Origin: Pleurodeles waltl
Taxonomy: Eukaryota > Chordata > Amphibia > Caudata > Salamandridae
Assembly (NCBI RefSeq): GCF_031143425.1
Contig: NC_090450.1
Location: forward strand, 223,335,442 to 223,399,441
Reading direction: 5' to 3'
Length of the DNA: 64,000 nucleotides
The notes beneath the pieces were generated by a model that was given only the letters and a program-made list of their open reading frames with translations, did no database searches and was not told where the DNA came from. Made by a program: the position numbers and the translations under genes. This document shows, one piece after another, positions 10,925 through 21,595 of this stretch (positions are counted from its first letter, which is position 1; the number at the start of each line of letters is the position of its first letter).

Positions 10925-11314
10925 TGCAAGACTGCAATCTACTGTAAAATGCGTGAGCTGCAATGATTGGGATTATGATAATGAACAATGCAAGGAACGG
11001 AATTGTAAAAACGAGAGATGTGAATGTAAAGACCCCCACCATCTTGCAATAACATGAGTTGTGAAATAGGCCCTAATGATCAAGGATGATGAACCTAAAC
11101 TCTAACCGAAAGAGAGCTAGGTGTGTTAAACCTAATCTGGCAGTACCATGTCCATGAGATGAGCCCCCTAAACCTTGTTACCTTGGAATGAAGTCTATAG
11201 ATCAGACTCTGTGGGGACACGAGGGCGGAGTCTGCATCATGGTGGCGTGTAGCATAGATAACGATGATGGCATCTGGTAGGAATCCCTCTGATAACCTTG
11301 ACTGTGTGAGATGT

Positions 11315-11321
11315 ATTTATA
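11315..11321 (-). promoter_or_regulatory. LTR TATA-like box
   Basis: Minus-strand TATAAAT within TGTATAAATACAT, about 400 bp from the U3 start. This is a plausible core promoter position for the LTR. The matching LTR has TATATA at 21332-21337. Confidence 0.5.
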
Positions 11322-11716
11322 CAGATTTTGTAGTACCCCTGATGCAGGTATGTTCCCAAACAATAGATAAGAAGGCCTGCGTGAGGTGGCAATTACATAA
11401 ACAGTTCCCTCCAAAAGTACATCATGTCCATGTCACACGTAAGTGAGAAAGGGACATGATGTGAATACTTACGTATATTTATTGTCTTTGACACTGATAG
11501 TGAAGCCTTCACAGAGTGGCACTGTGAACATGAAATCAAAACATCTTCCTAACTATAAACATAGCAGCCATCTTGGAAGAAATAATCAAATGAATGTGCT
11601 AAAACAGATCAGGCTAAGTAGGTGAACAGTCACTAGGTGATGAGGGCACAGGCCTGCTAGCAAGACGGCTAGGCTGAACTCCTGATTTCCATTAAAACTA
11701 AATAGGATCCACTACA

Positions 11717-11730
11717 TCCCCTCACCCCCA
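11717..11730 (-). other. Retroviral polypurine tract
   Basis: The minus strand reads TGGGGGTGAGGGGA immediately before the LTR start TGTAG. Such a purine run primes plus-strand synthesis in retroviruses. Its position and composition fix both the orientation and the U3 edge of the left LTR. Confidence 0.75.
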
Positions 11731-12420
11731 TTGATGGAACACGTATGATGCCATAATGATGACGCCAAAGAAGGAGCATGAATCCAAGCTAAAATGCTCT
11801 GAACTAAAAATAAACTAAAATATTATTTAAAAAACTATTGAAACCTAATTAAAAACCAGTTCAAAATAGCTAAAACATACAAAGAGACAAAATGTCGACC
11901 ATGACAAGCACAGCAGGCCAAATTTAATTCGCTCAAAAAGACATTTTTGGCATGACTTTGGAATTTAGAATAAAGCCAGTGGTCAAATTCATCTAACAGT
12001 AGTCATGATCTTGAAGAATGTTTCTTAAATCATCAAAAGGAACGGCATCCATGAATGAATCCACCTCGTCAGATGTCAGATTAATGACAAGATTGGCAGA
12101 CGGATCCACGGGCAGTAGTGCGCAGCAGCCTCAAGCGCAGGATCACCCGCGAGGGAAGCACCATCCAAAGTGTCTGAATGGGCCTTACGAATCAGCCTCA
12201 GTCTCATGGGGCATGACCGTGCATGAACTCTCATCAGGAATATTAGCAGTTCTTGGTCCACGGGAGGCACTGGTGGAACAGCAAGACACACCAAAGGTAG
12301 ATGTTTGAAGAGGCACCAGGTGCAATGAAAGACTGTTTGCACACACCATCAGACTAGTCGGAATGACAGTGACCAACCATGCTCCAAATCTTCCAGCAAT
12401 GGAGCACCAAAAAACTGCAC
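11731..12420 (-). other. Region between env and 3' LTR of the retrovirus
   Basis: No clear gene. Minus-strand frames at about 12076-12342 include hydrophobic segments, but the opposite strand is equally open, so neither is trusted. In complex retroviruses accessory genes sit here; nothing in this sequence demonstrates one. Confidence 0.3.
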
Positions 12421-12489
12421 CATGCAATCACGGCACAGTTGGGCATGAGGTAGTAGCTCCATTGCTCTGCTTGGCTGGGAAGGCACAAC

Positions 12490-14765
12490 CACTGCGTATC
12501 AGGAACAGCAGCAGCAGTATCCTACAGATCAATGCCATAGTCAGAGGAAAGCTTCCAAACACACTTCAGTGAGGCCACATTTTTGCTACTCTTATCTCTT
12601 GTGTGGAGGGAACAAAACATGTCTGCAACAAGTAGCAATCTTTGAGACTGAAATTGCTTAGGCAATATCTGGTGTCATACCGCAACAGTTTTGTTTGCTC
12701 AGGACCACATAAATTCCATGCATGAGTATATGAAATGCTGGACAAATCAAAAGGATGGGAGTACCCTTTAGAAAACAGGCCGAGTTCACAACCCCTGCAT
12801 TGCAAAGGCCATGAAGGGACACCTGTTTGCAGGTCATTGAATGATTAACAGTAGTCTCACATTCGCTTACGCTGAGAAAGACTTCTGTTTCACCGTTCAG
12901 ACATTTATATTCAAAGGGCAACTCCCACTCTTATTTAATATAGCTATAGCCTAGCCGCTCGTATCTTCCCACAGCAAGATGTTTCAAGCATTTCAAAAAA
13001 CGAAAGGTGGAAATGGGCAGATTTATAATACCATGTACGCGCCATACTGTTGATGGACTTCCTGCAACTGTGAAAGGCAACTTTGTTTACTTTTCTATAT
13101 GAAGCATGGAGAAACTTGCTTCCCTTTTAGCCATTGTCTGTAGTTCCATGGATAAATTAAATGCAGCAAACAGGTCACTGCTGTTAATGTATTTCCATGG
13201 TGCACGGCCATTTTTTCAGAATCTGTAGTGTCCAACCTAACTGCATGATGGAATGCAGTTGAATTTGTCCATGGTGCAAAAAGGACATGTCATTCTGAAT
13301 GATGTCTATTGCAAATGACACTATGTTATTAAGGGAGTTTATTCTGTTGGACAGAGTGTTCATGCCATTATTGACAACAGCTAACGCCTTTCCCAAATTT
13401 TCTTTATCTATCTACCTTAAACACGCAGCTGCTTCCATTCAAGAGAGCTTCCAGATCTCATTGTATATGGCATAGATGAATCTTTTAGAACGTGGCTTTG
13501 TTGGATCTAACAAGAAGTCTTGCAAGTTTGTGTCTTCAGATAATGTATTAAGATGTTCTTTAATGACTGGTAAGGTGTTAGTCTGTAACTATTGTTGGTA
13601 CAGTTTACCCACACTACATGTAGTAACTATACTTGAGTGTTGACGCGAGAAAAAGCGAGGGTCCGGCGGGCTAATCTTGAAAGTCCCTGAGGAATTAACA
13701 AAACAATTCTGACACCCATTTGTGCCTATCAGCCACAATAGCCATCCGCCAGGACAGAAAAGTTAAGAATTAGAGGTGCCAGCCTGAACGTTTGCATCTA
13801 ATTCTTCCTCAGTGATGTTTAGGAATGACTGCCAATTGGTGAATCATGCCGGTGAGGGGATACTGGGCGCATTCATTTCCTTTATCTTTGCTAACCCTAG
13901 ACAGGATGTCTGTTGATTGTGTCATTTAAAAAGATCATTTGAACAGGAATAAGGCAGGATCTAAATAAAGCTTCCCAACCCCGAATTTGCCAATCTTGTG
14001 TTCATCATACATGTTTTACATCAATAGTGTTCTTCCAGTATTCGTATCCTTCAACTGCAAATCAGGAAACAAAGGAATCTGAACAGATCAATTATGTGTT
14101 TGTTAGCAAAATCTTCCTAATTTTAGAAGGTGGTAACTTGAAGTAGTATCCCAGTCATCAGAAACAACACCAGGTGTAATTGCATCAGTTATTAAAATTT
14201 TGAAAACCTATGGAATTTGAATGACCTCCGTAGGCCCGTATATATCAAATGGAACTTTAACCCAAACAATCCCATCAGGAATTGGTACTGTTGAAAAGTT
14301 CACAAGGGACAAGTCCCTTTGGACCTTATGTGAGGAAAGATATGGAGTTAAAACTTCATCCCCAGGCTCAACAGAAGAGCATTCAGAAATATATTGACCA
14401 TTTATAAGGAAACAGTCACACAAACCAATCCACAATAGAAAGGCAAGCAATGTCAGAAATATCCACTGATAATTCCATGGATAAATTAAATAGTTATTTT
14501 TTAAGCCATATGTACAGCTTACGTGTCTTTGAATCGTTTTCAGTTGCAGGTGCGGACGAAGTAAAAGAAAAGTCATCAAGATAGATGAAATAACCAGAAG
14601 CAGTCTTTGCAAACAGAGGAGTGGGTGCATTACAGGTGAATGGAACCACTTCGTGTGGAGGTTCATAGTAGACTATAATGTCTGTTTGTGTTGAGTTGGA
14701 GTAGAAGACAGCCACATCTTGGACATTTGTTGTCGGTGAAATGGTAACAGGAATCGGCAAAAGCT
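12490..14765 (-). pseudogene. Retroviral env remnant
   Basis: Reading on the minus strand from about 14760, a segment with NVQDVAVFYSNSTQTDIIVY is followed by a strongly hydrophobic stretch (YQWIFLTLLAFLLWIGL, about 14420-14475). A long eroded surface-like region comes next. The basic motif RSKR (13481-13492) is followed by FIYAIYNEIW, a furin-type cleavage context. Downstream are a heptad-like segment (GMNTLSNRINSLNNIVSFAI, about 13305-13375) and a cysteine-rich block at about 12680-12915. An N-terminal hydrophobic leader, cleavage site, coiled coil and Cys block are the expected layout of a retroviral glycoprotein. Several stops and frame changes (for example just after the cleavage motif) break it. 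I assign it to env by layout and position. Confidence 0.65.
13481..13492 (-). other. Putative furin-type cleavage motif in env remnant
   Basis: The minus strand encodes Arg-Ser-Lys-Arg. It is followed within about 150 bp by a heptad-repeat region, as expected at the surface/transmembrane boundary of a retroviral Env. The surrounding frame is broken shortly after. Confidence 0.5.
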
Positions 14766-17700
14766 AATTTTCTGCCCTCCCCATGCTCGAGGAGGCATTT
14801 GTAGCATTGTTGTACATGCTGATGTAGACAGAAGAGTTGATGTTTCTTCTTTGAAGAAGTATGTCCTGTTGGGTAGTGAGAGGGGACCGAGAACTACCCA
14901 AAGGACCCCTAGATCTACTGAGCAGGATCAGCCACATGGTGTAGTTTGATTTTGTCAATGGGAACCAGGAATCAGTGGTAGAATGACAATTCTGTACCTT
15001 GTATTCCCAGGACTTGGACAGGTGCTCTGTAAGCTGGGCCAAATTCCTTCTTTACAGCAATCTTCTCATGAACCAGATCCCCAACTTTAGAAATACAGCC
15101 TGTAGAAGTTGTTGGCAAATCCTTTATTCCTTAGGTGACAGCACTGGCGGATGAATTATTATCACGAAATTGCTGAAGCTCCTGTAAGACAGTGAGACGT
15201 TCATTTATGTCAAAAGTTGTATCTGCTTCCGCCAAACCAGGGCCGTCTAAATCTGGGGCATACATAGGTATCCCAATGAGAACCTTGTAAGGAGTGCGTC
15301 TTCCCTAGGACTGTCTTGGCAGTTTATTCAGTGCTCTCTGGACCCTATATAGGTGATGAAGCCAATTTACTGTAGCTGTTAAGTTCTGCTTTAGATCTTG
15401 ATTCCTCTGCTCCACAACCAAATTACCGTCGGGATGGTAGGGTGAGGAGTAATGGAGTTCTTCACCCAACATCCTCATTGTGTCGCTGAATGCCTTAGAG
15501 GCAAAGGCAGGGCCCTGGTCTGAATGGAATGCTGCATCCGCATATGTACCGATAAAGATCAGAAAGCTTTTTATAACATTTTGAGCGTCAGCCAACCACT
15601 GAGGCCATACCCACAGGAATCTAGAACAAGAATCCACAGTGACTAAGATGTATTTGTATGCACCATCAGGTTGCAGGAGACCACAATAGTCCAGGGTCAC
15701 ACATTGTAGTGGCCTACTGAACACTGAGAGGGATGTGTGCGGTGGGCGTTTGATATTTGAGCCCGTTATTTGCTGGCAAGTGTCACTGCAAAGAACATAT
15801 TGCTTGGTCTGTTTGTATAGACCCTGCCACCAAAAGCGTTTTTGTAATAGTGTTATTGTGGCCGCAACACCAGCATGTGCAGAGATGACACTATTATGCG
15901 CTGCTTTGATTAGATCTTATCTTTGGTCCTCGTTGGGGATCACATGATCTCCAACCCCAGGAATTCTTACAAAGGCAACATTCTGTGCACTGATGTAGTA
16001 TGAATATTGTGTAGTGTATGCTTTTGGGAGAGGCTTGCCTTCAGCCGAAGCTTTCACGGCAGCCAGTATTTCATTATCCAATCTCATCTGAGAACGATTC
16101 ACTGTAGCAACAGAAGCCGTAGCTGCTGCGGATTTGGCTGCTTCATCAGCCAAAGTGTTGACAGTAACACCTACACGTTGGTGGCCCAATGTATGGACTA
16201 TATGAGCATTAGGTAGCTTACCCTTAAGATCAGCTACCCTCCCCCATAGAGTTCTGTGTATTATGGTATTCCCCTTACAGTTTCCGAACCTTTTAATCAC
16301 CAGTGATTAAGGTGATCATTGTAAGACTGACCACAGTAGTACGAATCATAGTTGTCCTGGATCCATATGTTCTAGCGCTAGGATAAGGGCTTTAAGTTCA
16401 GCCAGCTGTGCTGTGCAGTGCCCCAGGGTCTGCATGTGGGTAATGAGAGGGTGGAATATACCATCCTTCATCACTTATCTCACGGCTGCGCAAATGGCTC
16501 AGTACTGATGTTTAGTACCTACAGCTGGTTGTGCTGAACCATAAGTGGAAATGACAATATGGTATCAAGCAGCAAGATGTCAAGAGGGGCGGGGTACTCC
16601 TGTTCATATTGGAGAGATTCTTGTGTTTGGAGCTTTGGATCAAAGATGTTATCTACATCAGTGGCATTCAGGGATGTTGCCTATTGAATCCAGCGTGGAT
16701 GTAATGCTTTAGTGTTAGGAACGCAGCTTTGATGACAGCCTCCAAGGCTGGCACCAGGCTAGCAATAATAATGTGTTTCCCTTGGGCAAGTGCCCTCTCC
16801 TTAATGACAGCCATCTGCACTGCTGTTAGAATGTTTTCTGTGGGTGCAAATCGTTGTCCTCCATTGGAATAGAGATGTGATTTATATGCTATGGGCTCCA
16901 TGTCGCCTTTGATAAGGTGGCATAAGTGAACCCAATGGCACAAGCAATTATTCTGATGAAAATTTTATTTTGTTATAACAAGTGTGTAGGTGTTTTGCTT
17001 CTAGCATGTCCTGTTGCAGTCCTCTAAGGATGCACGTGTGTTCTACTGTCCAATGTCTTCTTGGGAAATATGGGCATATTAAGTCAGAGAGTGGCTTGAT
17101 GCATTTTGCATAATCAGGAATATATGTTCTGCCAAAGTTAAAGAAACCAAGTAAAGACTGTAGTTTCTTGATAGTGTTAGGTGGCTGGAGTTCAGCAAAT
17201 TTTTCTAAAAAGTGCGGGGCCAGACTCTTGCCCTCGTTTGATAGATCATATCCCAGGAACAATACACTGAGAAAGGGTATTTAAGTTTTCTTAAAATTAC
17301 ATTTGATATTTGTAACCAAGGGCTGCAAATCTGAAAATGATCCGATCAACCCTGGCAAGATAGATCTTGAGGTCGTCATCTGTGAGATAGATATCGTCCA
17401 CATAAGACAACGCCTCGGGATCAATATCATGTAATACTGATGTTACATGGGCTGAGAACAGCCCTGGGGCAAACGACAGAAAGATTTTTGTGAGCCAAAT
17501 GAGAATGCACTCAGGTCCCGACTTTCCTGTGCTAAGTTCTGGCGGAAAAAAACACTGGCGATATCCATGGTTGTTTTGTATTTTCTACACACTATATTGT
17601 TAATTAGTGCTGTGCTGTGTGAATTTAGTATTGAATACGTGCATGTATGACTGTTTAATTGTCAGTAATCTAAGACTATTCTATATGACTGGTCGGGTTT

Positions 17701-18330
17701 TGCACTGGGGAATAATGGGTTATTCATAGCAGAGACACAGGGCTGAATTACTCCCTGGTACTCGAGCTGAGTGAGGATTTCCCTCAGTGGAGCTTTGGCT
17801 TCGTGTTTAACAGAATATTGGGGCTGAGGCTGGTGTGTAGACGTATTCAGTATTACATGGTAAGGAGAATCCTTATCCCATCCTACATGGTTGCAGTATA
17901 GCGCAAGTGCCTGCGCTAAATCCCAGTTGGCAGCGTAAGCTTGTTTAACGCTTCTGGAACAAATTCAGAGAAAGAATGCAAAATGACATCTTCCCCAGGT
18001 GGGAGCTTACGGACATGTTCAGGAGGCCACACTCTTTCGGCCAATAGGATATCCCTCACTCAGTTCATCCCAAAATATTACACTAATGGTGCGCTCTATG
18101 TCTACCTCAATTTGGATATTTAAATCATAAACCCTGTCGAGTGGGAGAATGCGCCCGTCCACAGTCTCAACTACAATAAAGTCACTAGTTGCTGTCACAT
18201 CCAGAAGATCTTTCAGACTCTGGCGACATATTGTGACTTCTGCTGCACTGTCCAGCAGTGTGACAGCTCACGTCTTGTTCTTCAGCAGTGTTCTCATGTT
18301 TACTGGCATTTTTAATTGAAAGTGCTGCCA
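14766..18330 (-). pseudogene. Retroviral pro-pol remnant (protease, RT, RNase H, integrase)
   Basis: In minus-strand order: a protease-like LLDSAAEVTI at about 18235-18265 (the usual DSG is DSA here); RT N-terminal EILTQLEYQGVIQPC and YRIVLD at about 17675-17795; the RT catalytic YVDD at 17393-17404; connection FLGYDLSNEGKSLAP and KKLQSLLGFFNFGRTYIPDY at about 17110-17262; a tether at 16668-16943; an RNase H end with HTLGHQR and NTLADEAAKSA at about 16130-16205; an integrase zinc-binding region (KRFWWQGLYKQ...C..C) at about 15740-15870; and an integrase core with TLDYCG, FHSDQGPAF and an E in NLVVEQRN (15305-15724). All three integrase acidic positions are present. Many frameshifts separate the parts. 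Order and motifs make a retroviral pol certain; the lineage is less sure. Confidence 0.85.
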
Positions 18331-18860
18331 CCTTTTTCTTTCTAAACTGTGGCTTTTGTTGTGGTGTCTGAAGACAGCTGTGAGTTTTTCTTCTGTTTCA
18401 CTTAGTCAGGATGTTGCTCTGACTAGTCCACTCTCTCACTATGTCTATCCGGTGGGTCCTGAAAGGAACAAGAGGGAACTGAAACAGTATGTCTGTAAGA
18501 GTTTTTATATTCTCCCTATTTCTGAGATGATATCTCCTTTCGGTGTTCTCTGGGTGTGGAGCGTCTGCTCTCTGACTTTGTCTTTAATTTGCTTTTGTTT
18601 ATCCCAGCACCTTTTAGAAACCTCCTGTTCTTGTTTGGTTACTTCCTCAGGGGTGGTACTCTGTATTTCAGGCTTTTTTAGCTTGTCTCCACAACTATGC
18701 CATCCTATACTGGTATAGGTGTTGGAAATGATTTTTGGTAGCTGTTTTTCCTGTTCCAAGTGTGGAATCTCCCGGAGCTGCTGCCGTATAGCCAACGCTA
18801 CAGCCTCCCCTTTAATATTACTAACTATTACTGAGGAGACTGCGTCAAAGTTACGCATCA
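18331..18860 (-). pseudogene. Retroviral gag remnant, C-terminal
   Basis: A minus-strand open frame of 117 residues (18505-18858) rich in Lys, Glu and Gln (EEVTKQEQEVSKRCW) lies directly upstream of the protease-like region, where the end of gag should be. No zinc knuckle is seen. The assignment rests on position and composition. The upstream part of gag is missing; palindromic and unassigned DNA take its place. Confidence 0.4.
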
Positions 18861-19156
18861 GTTTTTAGTTTGTAGACAAACTAGTTTATAGTTGTGTCCT
18901 CCTGCAGTAGCTTTTATGTTTTTAATTGTATTTATATATCATTTTAGATTTTTCTAAAATTGTAGATATCATTTTACAGGATTTTGACTTTGTACAGTTT
19001 GCAAATTAATGTATTATGCAATTAGAATAATGAGGTTTGTCATCTGGTGACTGAGACTCATCTTAGTTTTCTGTAAAATCTGTGTTCTTGCACACAACAT
19101 CTCACAACTAGAGTAGCATTGAGGGCAAACCTGTTCATACATGCACATGACACTTT

Positions 19157-19548
19157 GGGCCTCATTCTGAGGCCGGCGGGCGGCGGTCGCCGCCCGCCTG
19201 GCGGGAACCGCCATATGGCCGCTCCGCGGTCGAGAGACCGCGGAGGCCATTCTGGCTTTCCCGCTGGGCTGGCGGGCGACCGCCAGAAGGCCGCCCGCCA
19301 GCCCAGCGGGAAACCCCTTCCCACGAGGAAGCCGGCTCCGAATGGAGCCGGTAGAGTGGGAAGGGTGCGAAGGGTGCAGTAGCACCCGTCGCGAATTTCA
19401 GTGTCTGCTAAGCAGACACTGAAATTCAAAGTGGGGCCCTCTTACGGGGGCCCCTGCAGTGCCCATGCCATTGGCATGGGCACTGCAGGGGCCCCCAGGG
19501 GCCCCACGACACCCCTCACCACCATCCTGTTCCTGGCGGTCGGACTCA
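19157..19548 (-). mobile_element. GC-palindromic Harbinger-like MITE, copy A
   Basis: It starts GGGCCTCATTCTGAGGCC and carries several near-perfect hairpins: GGGCGGCGGTCGCCGCCC, CCGCGGTCGAGAGACCGCGG, TTTCCCGCTGGGCTGGCGGGC...GCCCAGCGGGAAA, AATTTCAGTGTCTGC...GCAGACACTGAAATT, and CAGTGCCCATGCCATTGGCATGGGCACTG. The distal half (about 19340-19540) is the inverted counterpart of 56890-57110, so these are two copies of one family in opposite orientation. GGGCCTCATT-type ends fit PIF/Harbinger. The right end looks truncated, so the boundary there is approximate. No protein is encoded; open frames here are palindrome artefacts. Confidence 0.72.
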
Positions 19549-19960
19549 AAGAAATTGTAGTTTACTCCTAATATGGGAAGTCGAAAAACACAGAGAAGAT
19601 TTTCAAAAGAGTGGCGATTACTCAGTAACTGAAATAACAAGGAACGGCAAGGGAAAGTACTGTGGGATTGTAACTGAACATTACTAAAGGTCCCAGCCAC
19701 CTGTGGTGCAGTCAACAGATCATAACAATAGGTTCTTTGTATAAGAAGGGAGAGAATACCACTATATGAGCTCCTCATAAAAACAATGGATTTTTGAGAA
19801 TAGTTATCTGATTTTAAGAATGTCTCAAAAATGTGGTAAATGGAAAGTGGCACTTTGTATGATATAAATACCTACATACCGATGTTGATGGTGTAATATA
19901 TGGAGGAGATCTACTTTGTGTTGCTACTGAAATAGCTGGAAGGGCAGTGGGAGGACGTGA
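19549..19960. other. Unassigned stretch
   Basis: Non-coding sequence between the palindromic element and a LINE-like fragment. No repeat structure or protein motif seen. Confidence 0.35.
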
Positions 19961-20236
19961 TTGCTTTGCAATCAGTCAAAGGAAACACTGCTGCACATCC
20001 TTTGCATTTGCACCCACCTAAATGCACAGTGGAGGGCCCTGTTACAGAGTGCATTTAAGACCCTAGGAATCAGGACCTGTAGATCAGCAGCAATGGAGTC
20101 TTTAAACCCACTGAGAGTTATACTCAACCTTCTGGTGTTGCAGTTTATGGACATTTTCAAGGATCTTCTGAAGACCAAAGACTTTATATTGGGCCTTAGG
20201 CCTCTGACTGAGGCAGGAGCAGTCGGCGGGTGGTGA
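19961..20236 (+). pseudogene. Possible non-LTR retrotransposon C-terminal fragment
   Basis: A 91-codon open frame contains KETLLHILCICTHLNAQWRALL. The spacing C...ETLLHIL..C......R resembles the C-terminal cysteine motif of several LINE ORF2 proteins. No RT motifs are adjacent and no start is credible (it opens after a stop with a TTG codon). It could belong to a LINE inserted between the retroviral gag and LTR. Family undetermined; moderate to low confidence. Confidence 0.35.
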
Positions 20237-20265
20237 GGGTGTATGGATGGCACCTTACAGGTGGC

Positions 20266-20397
20266 CTGCTAGGGGTGCAGTAACAATAATGCTCCCATCC
20301 GCTATCCCACCTTGTCTAGGCCAAAGGTAGGCTGCTAGGGGTGCAGTAAAAAAGCAGTGCTCTAATCCACTATCCCTCCTTGTTTAAGCCTTGGCTA
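20266..20397 (+). repeat. Two-copy 66-bp tandem repeat
   Basis: CTGCTAGGGGTGCAGTAA starts at 20266 and again at 20332. Each copy continues with a short variable part, then (C/T)CC(G/A)CTATCCC(A/T)CCTTGT and (TC/TT)TA(G/A)GCC. The copies are diverged. Confidence 0.75.
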
Positions 20398-20562
20398 GAT
20401 GCAGGCTATGTAGGATGCACCTCAGCACTTTATTGATAGCGGCCTTCATTTGATGTTAAACAGGCTGGTCTCTTTTTTTTTTTTAAGCGATATTTCAGCT
20501 ATTGTAAAGACTCTTGCAATTAGTTATGAGACTGCTTGTTTGGGCGGCAGCCCCACCGGACG

Positions 20563-21595
20563 TGAGGGACTGAGTCTGATCATGCTTCATGTGACAACTG
20601 TCGGCCTAATTCTTCCAGCCAGCTAGCACCACCTCACCAGTATCCAAGAGTAAAAGGTGATTTGTGGCAGTCCTTAGCATGGTATCTTGATTTCTCAGGG
20701 AAATCATGGTAGAACAGAACTTTCTCTTAGTCACATACGTCTCACACATACAAAGGCAAAACAGAAGCAGGATGAGGTTCAGTAGGTTTTATTGAATAAG
20801 CTGCATTCCAAGTGAAGATGCATATATTGCAATTATGAGGATGATAAAACATAGTAAAACCAAGGCAGTGATAAGGAAAGTGAAACATAGGAAATGCCCC
20901 ACCATCCTGACACAACAATGTTTCTAAAATCCCTACCTGCACTACTACTATTCTCTACAAGAGCCCCCCCAGGAGAGCCTCATACCTGCGATTGTAGGTA
21001 AAGAAGAGGTCTGTTGGTCTACTGCCATTTCTCCCACATGGAGGGAGAGAATGCGTCAGGTCTTAGCAGAATCTTACATTGACGACATGGAGTGTGTGAT
21101 GGCAACTGGTTGGAATTCCCCTCTATCATGTAGAGGGCAGTGAGGTGTTTTATAATAAAAAATCTGGTGTTCTGAGAAAACTTCCCTGACGTGACAAAAC
21201 AAATATTTTCGTGTATATGAGTTGAGGACATGATAAACGCTTTGTACCAGCAATAATTTGTAACTTATCACATGCAACCTTGTTGGCACAGCATGAGAAT
21301 GCTGTGCAGAGAAAAGAATAACAGGAGTCTGTATATAATGGCAAGCTGATAAAATAATAAAACAATCTCCGCTAAAATTAGGCTTTTGCTAAAATAATAG
21401 AAAAATAAAAATGCCTACCTCAGAGTGAAAGGGCACAAGCTGCAGGGGCACAAGCTACAGGCCTAGCCTAAAATGACAATTCTCTGTAATAGCTAATGTA
21501 ACCTCACAACATAGTTTAGGTTGGAAAGGGTTGCAATAATGCCTGTTTCTCTTGGTAGCTATTCTCCATCCCTTAGCAATTAGATCCTGGACACA
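20563..21595 (-). repeat. Retroviral 5' LTR-like sequence, diverged from the left LTR
   Basis: The U5 side matches the left LTR over CAACTGTCGGCCT, CTCACCAG and GTAAAAGGTGATTT. An AATAAA signal (20788-20793) and a TATATA box (21332-21337) lie in the same order. The proposed ends are TGTGTCC at 21595 and CCCTCA at 20563 on the minus strand, giving 1033 bp against 1043 bp for the left LTR. U3 sequences are largely different. A candidate primer-binding leader beginning within TCCGGTGGGGCTGCC follows at about 20540-20562. It may be the 5' LTR of the same old provirus or come from a sister family. Confidence 0.6.

Larger units (their letters stand above)
10674..11716 (-). repeat. Retroviral 3' LTR (TGTAG...CTACA)
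   Basis: On the minus strand it starts TGTAGTGGATCC directly after a polypurine tract and ends CCCCTACA, giving a TGTAG/CTACA terminal inverted repeat and a length of 1043 bp. It contains a TATA-like element at 11315-11321 and an AATAAA signal at 10919-10924, in the order expected for U3-R-U5. Its U5 end (about 10690-10800) matches the U5 of the right-hand LTR. Confidence 0.75.
10674..21595 (-). mobile_element. Endogenous retrovirus, class III/spuma-like by inference, degraded
   Basis: On the minus strand the order is LTR (20563-21595), leader, gag remnant, protease, RT, RNase H, integrase, env, polypurine tract (11717-11730) and LTR (10674-11716). The pol order, an Env with a basic cleavage motif and coiled coil, and the RT connection style (KKLQSLLGFFNF) suggest a class III or spuma-related lineage; this is inference. 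All genes contain stops or frameshifts. The two LTRs share length and layout but differ strongly in U3, which is odd for one provirus. Bases beside the outer LTR ends do not form an obvious duplication. The gag-proximal part is disrupted by a palindromic element (19157-19548) and a possible LINE fragment. Confidence 0.78.

Noticed and set aside
12018..12342. A retroviral accessory gene between env and the 3' LTR
   Set aside because: Both strands are open over the same stretch and neither shows a known motif. Position alone is not enough.
19014..19429. 123-codon frames in palindromic copy A
   Set aside because: Same reason as copy B: palindromic GC DNA lacks stop codons in several frames.
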